In this document: positions 9,153-16,319 of the stretch, piece by piece
How positions within the stretch are numbered: the first letter of the stretch is position 1
Layout: each line of letters begins with the position of its first letter
Assembly (NCBI GenBank): GCA_037624485.1
Contig: JASJJC010000024.1
Coordinates: 17,702-81,701, forward strand
From: JAFMKE01 sp037624485
GTDB lineage: Bacteria > Bacteroidota > Bacteroidia > Chitinophagales > UBA8649
DNA: 64,000 bases
Reading direction: 5' to 3'
Translations under genes and position numbers: made by a program
Notes under the pieces: model-generated
Database searches by the model: none
What the model was told of the DNA's origin: nothing
The model's input: only the letters and a program-made list of their open reading frames with translations

Positions 9153-10511
9153 CTATTTCCGCTTCTTCTTTCCTTTAGGCTTAACGCCACGAGTTTGAGG
9201 CTTTCCATACTTCTGATGCATCACATCTTTATGACGCACTTTCGTATTTACCTTCTGATTCTTTTTAGCTTTTTCATGAAACGCACTTCCAGAATCATCC
9301 AACTTGTAAAAATTATCCGAAGCCAAATGCTCTTTTTCAGTCTCTAAACCGATTAATTCATCAGTAAAATCGACTTCTTCAGGTTTTTCTTTTAGGGGAA
9401 TAGTGAAATTCATCAATTCTTCAATACTGGCTTTGTAGGCCAACTCTTTTTCTGAAACAAAAGCGATTGCTGCACCTCGCTCTTCCGCTCTTCCTGTTCT
9501 TCCTATTCGATGCACGTATTGTTCTGAGGTACTAGGAAGATCAAAGTTAATCACATGCGAAACCCCTGCCACATCCAATCCACGAGCTACAATATCGGTA
9601 GCGATTATAAATCTGTAGGTACCGTCTGCAAATCGGTTAACTGTATTAAATCGATTGTTTTGAGCTTTAGAGGAATGTATTACACCAACTTGATCGTCAA
9701 ATTCCTCATTCATTCTTTTGTGCAAAGCATCTGCCATTTTTCTTGTACCAGCGAAGACCAACACTTTTTTCATGCCTTCATCCTGCTTGAGTAGATAACT
9801 TAATAAATTAGCCTTACTATTGAAATTAGGTGCTAAATAGGCGAGTTGTTCGATGTTTTCTAATGGAGCTCCAGACGGCGCTGCCTCTATTTTTTCGTAA
9901 AATGATGTAAACTGATGAATCACATCTTCCACCTCTGGAATCATGGTCGCTGAAAACATTAAATTCTGTCTTTTTTCAGGAATCAGTTCAACAATATTCC
10001 TTAGCTGGGTGCGAAACCCTAAGTTCAACATTTCATCAACTTCATCAATAATCAAGACCTTTAGATCTTTGGTCCGTAAAGCCCCACACAATATTAAATC
10101 CATCAATCGCCCGGGCGTTCCAACCACAACATCCAACCTGCCACTTACTGCCTCGCGATGATTTTGCATATTTACACCACCGAAAACTCCCGCCACATCC
10201 ACACTCATGAATTCCGTTAATTTCTTCACTTCTTCTTCTACCTGAATAACAAGTTCACGTGTAGGTACTAAGATTAGAATTTGAGGATAAGGGGACTTTG
10301 TAAACTTCCAATTGGTCAATGCAGGAAGAAGATATGCAAAGGTTTTACCTGTTCCGGTTTGAGCAATTCCTACTACATCTTTGCCCGCTTTGATAGACGA
10401 GAATACCTTATCCTGAATAGAAGTAGGTTCCTCGAAACCCATATCATCTAAAGCACGAAGTAAGAATTTATTAATTTTTAACTGATCGAATTGATTGACA
10501 GACATTGGCAT
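9153..10511 (-). CDS. DEAD-box ATP-dependent RNA helicase
   Basis: A 452-residue superfamily 2 helicase with all core motifs in order: Q motif 'GFEEPTSIQ' (about 25-33), motif I 'AQTGTGKT', Ia 'PTREL', Ib 'TPGR', motif II as 'DEVD' (a common variant of DEAD in Bacteroidota), motif III 'SAT', and motif VI 'HRIGRTGR'. A short C-terminal extension ends in a strongly basic tail ('GVKPKGKKKRK'), likely for RNA binding, as in RhlE-type proteins. It should remodel RNA or ribosome precursors in the cytoplasm. Two ATGs lie close together (10511 and 10505); either may be used. It is convergent with the AAA+ gene and apparently monocistronic. Confidence 0.95.
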   Translation of the reverse strand: MPMSVNQFDQLKINKFLLRALDDMGFEEPTSIQDKVFSSIKAGKDVVGIAQTGTGKTFAYLLPALTNWKFTKSPYPQILILVPTRELVIQVEEEVKKLTEFMSVDVAGVFGGVNMQNHREAVSGRLDVVVGTPGRLMDLILCGALRTKDLKVLIIDEVDEMLNLGFRTQLRNIVELIPEKRQNLMFSATMIPEVEDVIHQFTSFYEKIEAAPSGAPLENIEQLAYLAPNFNSKANLLSYLLKQDEGMKKVLVFAGTRKMADALHKRMNEEFDDQVGVIHSSKAQNNRFNTVNRFADGTYRFIIATDIVARGLDVAGVSHVINFDLPSTSEQYVHRIGRTGRAEERGAAIAFVSEKELAYKASIEELMNFTIPLKEKPEEVDFTDELIGLETEKEHLASDNFYKLDDSGSAFHEKAKKNQKVNTKVRHKDVMHQKYGKPQTRGVKPKGKKKRK

Positions 10512-10577
10512 TTAATCTTTACAAGGGCAAAGGTAAGTCTTTTCGCACATTAAGTTAGCGATAGCATTCAGTTGAAC

Positions 10578-11303
10578 TTAAACTTCAAAAATAACTTCCT
10601 CATTAGGTATGCGGAAACGTTCTCCATAAATACCTTCAGGTACTCCCTTACCTACACCAATCACCATGCTAATTTCAGCAGCCTTAGGTAGCTTAAGATA
10701 CTTTTTCAAACGGACAGAATCATGGCCTTCCATAGGACAAGTATCATACCCTTCAGCCTTAATACTCAACATAAAAGTTTGGGCAGCCAATGCTACGCTC
10801 TTGTGAGTGATAATGGGAACATCTCGCGTAAAAATATCCCGCATGAATGGCTTCTTTTGATTTATAAGAATAAAGGCCTTCATTTTTAAATCATGGAACC
10901 AAGGGAATCGAACGTCATATAGCTGAGGAATCCATTGCTCATAGTATTTATAAGTAAGTTTTGCCTTTCGGTCATCCCTATCCGGCATAATGGTTTGGAA
11001 ATAATTGACTAATTTTTTTTGTCGATCTTTCCACAAATCCGGTCTGGCCACAAATACGACTAACTCGCTAGCTGTTTTTGCAGCATTCTGACCCAGACAT
11101 ATTGCAGAGATATCCGCTTTTGCTTCTGCACTGCGAACTCTATAAAACTCCCAAAGCTGCATATTACTGCTATTGGCAGAAAGAATGGCTCGGTCTATAC
11201 TCCGTTTTACGACGGTATGATCAAAATCAATATTCTCATCAAACTTTCTTATAGACCTTCGTTCTTGAACGATATTATCAAAGTTATTTGCGCTTTCTTT
11301 CAT
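10578..11303 (-). CDS. Nitroreductase-family FMN oxidoreductase
   Basis: The product (about 241 residues from the ATG at 11303) belongs to the FMN-dependent nitroreductase family: 'VQERRSIRKFDENIDFD' near the start is the typical FMN-phosphate-binding RRSIRxF segment, and 'SVALAAQTFMLSIKAEGYDTCPMEG' (about 165-190) is the conserved second FMN-binding region. Members reduce nitro compounds, quinones or enones with NAD(P)H; the substrate is not readable. A longer frame begins at a TTG (11336) inside the upstream gene, but the ATG at 11303 gives a clean 8-bp spacing from that gene's stop, so I chose it. It is probably co-transcribed with the upstream peptidase-like gene. Confidence 0.9.
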   Translation of the reverse strand: MKESANNFDNIVQERRSIRKFDENIDFDHTVVKRSIDRAILSANSSNMQLWEFYRVRSAEAKADISAICLGQNAAKTASELVVFVARPDLWKDRQKKLVNYFQTIMPDRDDRKAKLTYKYYEQWIPQLYDVRFPWFHDLKMKAFILINQKKPFMRDIFTRDVPIITHKSVALAAQTFMLSIKAEGYDTCPMEGHDSVRLKKYLKLPKAAEISMVIGVGKGVPEGIYGERFRIPNEEVIFEV

Positions 11304-11311
11304 GGTTAAAT

Positions 11312-12664
11312 TTATTCCGAGGTGAAACGTTTCCAAAGTGATTTTTGTTCATCTGAGGCCTCCTCATTCTTATTTAACTTGGATTCCTCTGCAGCAGCAC
11401 TTGGTCTTTTAAGTTTATTTGGTAATCGCCCCTTTCGTTCATAATTTATTCCGCTGGGATTCAAATATTTATTCATCATAAATGGCTCCGAATTAAAAAC
11501 TAAATCTTCCTCCATAACATGCATAATATTTTGAATTTCTAATTGGGCTCTTTCATCTAAACTTGAAAATTGGCCCTTGATAAGATCAATGGCTGTCAAT
11601 TCTCCCGAAGTGATTTCAATAAGTTTTAAATCCAACAGCCAAACAGCAATACATCCCTTACTCCTAAAGGCATTCCAATAGCTATCATTTCTATAAATCT
11701 CCTGTGACATATAATCTAAGGACAATCCATTAAATTGCTCAGTCACCCTCATTTTTTCCTCCATGATAGCCAAAAAAGCATCGGCATCTATGTGGTCATT
11801 TTGTAGCAAGTATTTCAAACTCAGGTATTCTGGTAATGCCTCACTTAACCAGTTCTTGTCAATATTTCGCACTTCAAGCTCAGGCGAGATGTGGTAAGGA
11901 GAATATGCATGAAAAAGCTCTCGCAGCATAAGCTGTTGAATTTGCAGCTGAGGATTCAAACTTCCCGTTTTTGAATCGATGTAAACGATTGATATATCTT
12001 CAAAAGATACTCCGCTGCTCGCTATGCTATCATTATCAAAAATGAGATACAAATTGAAAGGCTTGCTCAAAAATTGGAAATCTTCCAAAGTTTCACTTAA
12101 TAGTTTACTTAAATTTTCGTCGGGGGTATTCGTAAAAACCTTGATATTATTTATATCTAGAAATATTCTAGTTGAAATAAGATTGCTAGGTTGCGCCCTC
12201 CATTCGCTTAAATACTTCGTTCCGATGGCAAGCTTATACGACCCTTTTATCCATTCTACCGAAAGTCGAGCATCCTTGTCTGCATGAAAAAGAATTTCTT
12301 GCCAATTGGCCAAAAATAACTCTTCATAATCCAAACAGGCATTGTATGCAATATACTTATTCGCGTTAATCCTAAGCTGATAGCTAAACATTACTTGTTC
12401 AGCATTAATCATAAACGATGATTCCTTCAGCGGTGAAGTTTTTAACTTTCCAAGAAAAATGCTATCTACCCTATTCTGATTAATAAGGCTGGGTGGAAAT
12501 GTAATCAGGTAATTTTTATTAAAGGTAAAATCGGGATAAACTTCAATCAATAATCGACTGGAATCTTGATCAAAGACCTTGACTTGCCAATCTTGAGCAT
12601 TTAGTTTAAAAAGGAATAAAATAGCAAGTAAAGCGAGTGAAGCTTTTCGTAAATATAAAATCAT
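11312..12664 (-). CDS. Exported M61/M1-like protein with a degenerate zinc motif
   Basis: About 450 residues from the ATG at 12664, which gives a clean signal peptide ending near 'KLNAQ'; the longer frame starts at a TTG and is less likely. The middle of the protein resembles the catalytic part of M61 (glycyl aminopeptidase) or M1 peptidases: 'LRELFHAYSP' (residues about 247-256) stands where HELFHxxxP is expected, and 'WLSEALPEYLSL' (about 272-283) matches the helix carrying the third zinc ligand. The first histidine is replaced by arginine, so zinc binding and catalysis are doubtful. It may be a binding or scaffolding protein in the periplasm. The C-terminus is charged and low-complexity. 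Confidence 0.6.
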   Translation of the reverse strand: MILYLRKASLALLAILFLFKLNAQDWQVKVFDQDSSRLLIEVYPDFTFNKNYLITFPPSLINQNRVDSIFLGKLKTSPLKESSFMINAEQVMFSYQLRINANKYIAYNACLDYEELFLANWQEILFHADKDARLSVEWIKGSYKLAIGTKYLSEWRAQPSNLISTRIFLDINNIKVFTNTPDENLSKLLSETLEDFQFLSKPFNLYLIFDNDSIASSGVSFEDISIVYIDSKTGSLNPQLQIQQLMLRELFHAYSPYHISPELEVRNIDKNWLSEALPEYLSLKYLLQNDHIDADAFLAIMEEKMRVTEQFNGLSLDYMSQEIYRNDSYWNAFRSKGCIAVWLLDLKLIEITSGELTAIDLIKGQFSSLDERAQLEIQNIMHVMEEDLVFNSEPFMMNKYLNPSGINYERKGRLPNKLKRPSAAAEESKLNKNEEASDEQKSLWKRFTSE

Positions 12665-12769
12665 AAATACTTGTTGAAACAATGATGCATAAAAATAGAA
12701 CTTCTAATCATTCTTTGAAGGAAACAGCGGTGAATTTAAGTTTAGACAACTGCACCTTTCTTGGTGTAC

Positions 12770-13993
12770 TTAAAAAAAGCGGTTTAGGAGTATACTAACA
12801 TCATCATTAAATTCTTGCTCTCCTCGGAAATCATCCATATCTTTTTTAATATTGTCGATGATTTCGTTTACGTCTAACTTGGCATTTTTAAAGATAAATT
12901 CGCTTAAGCGCTCGATACCGTATTCTTCACCTAAATCATTTTCTAATTCTGTTAATCCATCGGTATAACATACGACTAAAGCATTTTCTTCTACATATAT
13001 TTCTCCAAACGAAATTTTCGGAATTGCGTCAAAGGCACCTAAAATTGTGCAGCCTGTGTCAAGAACAATAATTTCCCCATTCTGATGCAGTAAGGTTGGA
13101 TTGTGTCCTGCATTTAAATAACGTAGCTGTCGATTGACACAATCATAAATGCCTATAAACATGGTAATGTATCGATCGCCGCCCGTAACACTAAACAATT
13201 TAAAATTAAGGTGGTCAACCAATTGCTCCAAAGAATCAAATTTATTAACCAAAGATCTTAACTGAGCTTGGAAATTTGCCATTAACATCCCTGCAGAAAG
13301 CCCTTTACCTGACACATCGCACATACAAAAGGCTACATTGCTGTCATCAAGGCTAATGACGTCATAATAATCTCCTCCAATACCTCCATGAGGCTGATAG
13401 AAGGCCGCCATGTTCATGTGTTCATTTTTTGGCAACTTGGATGGGATCAGCATGTTTTGAACTTGACTTGCCAATTCCATTTCTTTTCCAATTCTTTCCT
13501 GTTCTAATTGTGCTTGAAATAATCGTTTATTTTCTAGAGAAACAATAATGAAATTACCAATAGTTTCAATAAATTTTAAATTTTGGTCGATTGATTCCAA
13601 TCGGGAAAGACGCATATCACCCACGAGTAAATAAGCTAAATGAATTTTCTTTGACACAATAGGTATAATATATTCAAACCCATTGAATAAGTCTGTAGGA
13701 TAATTTCGAATATCTTGGATGACTTCAAATTTAATAAGATCTTCTACCACGTTTATCTGACCCGCAACAGCTTTATTCCCTTCATTAATTTCAGCCCTCC
13801 ATTCAGCATCGTGAACAAACAACACAAATTTCCCTAGCTTAAACCTATCTAAAAGAATAAACTCAAACAGCTTCATTAATGCACTTCTTGAAAAATTACT
13901 ATTCACTGCCTTTGTCAACTCTAGCATAGAATCTACTCGACCTTGCTTGGTGACTACTAATGTTTTTAACTCCTCTATCGTTGCGCCTTCCAA
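12770..13993 (-). CDS. SpoIIE/RsbU-type PP2C phosphatase with N-terminal GAF-like domain
   Basis: A 407-residue cytoplasmic signalling protein. The C-terminal half (about 185-405) is a PP2C-like SpoIIE domain with 'GGIGGDYYDV', 'CDVSGKGLSAGMLMANF', 'LNAGHNPT' and 'CYTDGLTE', which supply the metal-binding aspartates. The N-terminal region (about 20-170) looks like a GAF-type sensor. Such proteins dephosphorylate anti-anti-sigma factors in partner-switching systems or act in stress signalling; no anti-sigma gene lies nearby. The only long start is a TTG at 13993, 4 bp after the stop of the permease gene; an ATG at 13927 would cut into the sensor. It probably shares a transcript with the permease and glycosyltransferase genes. 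Confidence 0.85.
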   Translation of the reverse strand: MEGATIEELKTLVVTKQGRVDSMLELTKAVNSNFSRSALMKLFEFILLDRFKLGKFVLFVHDAEWRAEINEGNKAVAGQINVVEDLIKFEVIQDIRNYPTDLFNGFEYIIPIVSKKIHLAYLLVGDMRLSRLESIDQNLKFIETIGNFIIVSLENKRLFQAQLEQERIGKEMELASQVQNMLIPSKLPKNEHMNMAAFYQPHGGIGGDYYDVISLDDSNVAFCMCDVSGKGLSAGMLMANFQAQLRSLVNKFDSLEQLVDHLNFKLFSVTGGDRYITMFIGIYDCVNRQLRYLNAGHNPTLLHQNGEIIVLDTGCTILGAFDAIPKISFGEIYVEENALVVCYTDGLTELENDLGEEYGIERLSEFIFKNAKLDVNEIIDNIKKDMDDFRGEQEFNDDVSILLNRFF

Positions 13994-13997
13994 AATA

Positions 13998-15083
13998 TTA
14001 ATTCTTTATATCTAAGGCATCTCGAATGCCATTTCCCACTAAATTAAAACTTAAAACTAACACCATGATTAAAAAACCAGGAATAATAGCTAAATATGAT
14101 AAATTAGTGCCAATAAAATCTTTAAACTCACTCAACATACTGCCCCAAGAAGGCGAAGGAGCTTGGACACCCAAACCCAAAAAGCTCAATCCGGACTCAA
14201 CCAAAATTGCATTAGCAAAGTTTGCTGCCATAACCACGACTATTGGCCCTAAAAGATTAGGAAGAATGTGCCTAAAAATTACTCTGAAATCCGAAAAACC
14301 CATACTGCCAGCAGCTTCAACAAACTGAATTTCACGAAAAGCCATCATCTGACCACGTACTATTCTCGCTAAGCCCACCCACATCGTAACCCCAATGGCT
14401 ATAAACACTAGCCAAATATTGGATTCGAAATATTGCTTTAAACCAACAAACAATGCCATGGCAAGAAGTATGGTGGGTATAGACCAGAACACACTCATTT
14501 TCCATAGGATGACTTTATCAATCCATCCACGATAAAACCCTGCAATTCCACCAAGCAAAATACCTATAAAGCTTGAAATAATGACAGCAAAAAACCCCAC
14601 CATCAAAGATACTCTGCTACCCACTAATAATCTACTAAAGATATCTCGACCCAACTGATCTGTACCTAAGAGAAAGCTCTTTTGAATAAGGGCTTCTTCC
14701 AAATCACCATATACTAAATCACTGGAAATAGAGAATGAAGCTCCTTCATATTCTGTTATTTTTACATCTCCGTCAATTATCTTTGCGCCATTTATCGGCA
14801 ACAAAATATACCGCCGTTCATATCCTGAAAAAAGACCTTGCATAAAATTACTAGACTCACCACTACCCTTTTTTCTAAGTTTTAGCATGTCCACTTTAAA
14901 CCCTGGAGGTTTTTGTGCTAATTTCTGAAATTGCTCATTCGCATTGGGTGTATGGTCTGGTGCAATCCAATAGGCAAAGAATGAAGTAGTAATCAAAAAC
15001 AAGATTATCACCAAAGCGGTCATAGCGAAGCCATTACGCTTAAACTTATTAAAGGCTTTTTGATTAGGGCTTTGGCTCATCAT
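13998..15083 (-). CDS. DppC/OppC-like ABC transporter permease (orphan)
   Basis: A 361-residue inner-membrane permease of the peptide/nickel ABC transporter class. It has an N-terminal transmembrane anchor (about 20-40), a long extracytoplasmic insert (about 42-135, longer than in E. coli DppC), then five more hydrophobic segments. 'GTDQLGRDIFSRLLVG' and the EAA loop 'FVEAAGSMGFSDFRVIFRHILPN' (about 248-270) are diagnostic, as is 'SFLGLGVQAPSPSWG'. The start overlaps the glycosyltransferase stop by 4 bp. No DppB, ATPase or binding-protein gene is adjacent, so its partners must be elsewhere, as is common in Bacteroidota. Confidence 0.92.
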   Translation of the reverse strand: MMSQSPNQKAFNKFKRNGFAMTALVIILFLITTSFFAYWIAPDHTPNANEQFQKLAQKPPGFKVDMLKLRKKGSGESSNFMQGLFSGYERRYILLPINGAKIIDGDVKITEYEGASFSISSDLVYGDLEEALIQKSFLLGTDQLGRDIFSRLLVGSRVSLMVGFFAVIISSFIGILLGGIAGFYRGWIDKVILWKMSVFWSIPTILLAMALFVGLKQYFESNIWLVFIAIGVTMWVGLARIVRGQMMAFREIQFVEAAGSMGFSDFRVIFRHILPNLLGPIVVVMAANFANAILVESGLSFLGLGVQAPSPSWGSMLSEFKDFIGTNLSYLAIIPGFLIMVLVLSFNLVGNGIRDALDIKN

Positions 15084-16228
15084 TTCTTAAGACTTCTTCC
15101 TTTCCATGTATATTGACCAAAAATAGCTAAAACTCCCATCAATGACACATAAATAATGTGCAGTATTTCTAATGGAAATATCCATTTAAACAAACTAGAC
15201 TTGCTGTAAAAGGCCAAAATATTTTTAAAGAATAAACTGTCTATAAGAATTTTTAAACCCAACAACATTAAACCTAAACCCAGATAAACCCAATCTAACC
15301 ATGGAAGAACGAATAGATTTAAAAAGCATGTCAAGTAAAAAAAGTAGTTGAAAAGCAGAACCCACCATACCTGTTTATCTACCATCTCCCCTGACTTGGA
15401 TGTCCAACGTATTCTTTGATGAATAAATTCACTTATAGTTTGTGGACCTCTGGTCAATGCCATAGCATGCCTATTTTTCACAAAACCTATGGCTTTTTTA
15501 TCTTTCATGAATATTTTCTGCATAAGAAAGATATCATCACCAGAAGCAATTTGTTCATTACCGGCATATCCATTGACTTGTAAAAAGGATTCTTTTTCAA
15601 ATAACATGTTTGCACCACTAGCCATAACAGGTTTTTTCTGCCCTATACTTCCCGCAGTTACGCCGTTCATAGCGATTAAATCCATGCATAAGAAATTCTG
15701 CCAGATGCTTTTGGTATCTATAAAATCTATGGGACCGGTTACAAACTTTTTATGATATTTCTCATAATATTGGATCATACTAGTCACCCATAAATCACCA
15801 TAAAAACAATCTCCATCCCCACAAAGTATTAAAGAATGACTAGCCTGCTCTACCGCTTCCGTAATCGCTTGTTTTTTATTGGCAAAATTCTCACGTTCTT
15901 TTGGAAGGTGGTCAGAAAGATTAATAATGCGGATGAATGAGGAATATTCTTTAATTATATCCAAGGTGTCATCCGTTGAGAAATCGTTTACCAGAATAAC
16001 TTCCATTAGCCTTCTAGGGTATTGTTGAGCGATTATACTCTCTATGCACGAACGTATAGACTTACTTTCGTTTCTAACAGATACAACGATAGTAAGCGCA
16101 AGGGTTTCTCGAACTATTTTCTTTGTATTTTGATGTGGAGTTTTCAACCATCCTTTTACATAAAAATGAATAAGTCCTATGTATGAAATCGCTAAAATCA
16201 GGCAACTAATGAAGTAGACAATAATCAA
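15080..16228 (-). CDS. Family 2 glycosyltransferase, membrane-associated
   Basis: A 382-residue processive-type GT2 enzyme. It has one N-terminal transmembrane segment, a GT-A domain with 'VVSVRNESKSIRSCIESI' and 'VILVNDFSTDDT', the metal-binding 'CGDGDC' (DxD), the acceptor-site 'ASGDDIFLM' and the QxxRW motif in 'HQRIRWTSKSG' (about 268-278), then three C-terminal transmembrane segments (about 290-375). It probably adds sugars to a lipid carrier or extracellular polysaccharide at the inner membrane; donor and acceptor are unknown. The next gene, a DppC-like permease, overlaps it by 4 bp. It is transcribed divergently from carB. Confidence 0.9.
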   Translation of the reverse strand: MIIVYFISCLILAISYIGLIHFYVKGWLKTPHQNTKKIVRETLALTIVVSVRNESKSIRSCIESIIAQQYPRRLMEVILVNDFSTDDTLDIIKEYSSFIRIINLSDHLPKERENFANKKQAITEAVEQASHSLILCGDGDCFYGDLWVTSMIQYYEKYHKKFVTGPIDFIDTKSIWQNFLCMDLIAMNGVTAGSIGQKKPVMASGANMLFEKESFLQVNGYAGNEQIASGDDIFLMQKIFMKDKKAIGFVKNRHAMALTRGPQTISEFIHQRIRWTSKSGEMVDKQVWWVLLFNYFFYLTCFLNLFVLPWLDWVYLGLGLMLLGLKILIDSLFFKNILAFYSKSSLFKWIFPLEILHIIYVSLMGVLAIFGQYTWKGRSLKK

Positions 16229-16288
16229 TGGTGTATAATTTGTGGATTTTTAAGTAATAAAATTCAAAATTAGGTAAATTCTATGCCT

Positions 16289-16296
16289 TACTTTTG
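16289..16296 (+). promoter_or_regulatory. Candidate Bacteroidota -7 element of carB
   Basis: The octamer TACTTTTG fits the Bacteroidota primary sigma -7 consensus TAnnTTTG at every fixed position and lies 23 bp before the carB ATG, giving a short leader. No good TTG/TTTG is seen about 20 bp upstream, so the -33 element is weak or absent. Confidence 0.4.
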
Positions 16297-16319
16297 CCGA
16301 AATCAAAGAAAATTAAGAA

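Noticed and set aside
13998..15083. Antisense open frames across the permease and other long genes
   Set aside because: They mirror the real genes, lack ribosome-binding context and have biased, implausible composition; all were treated as shadows.
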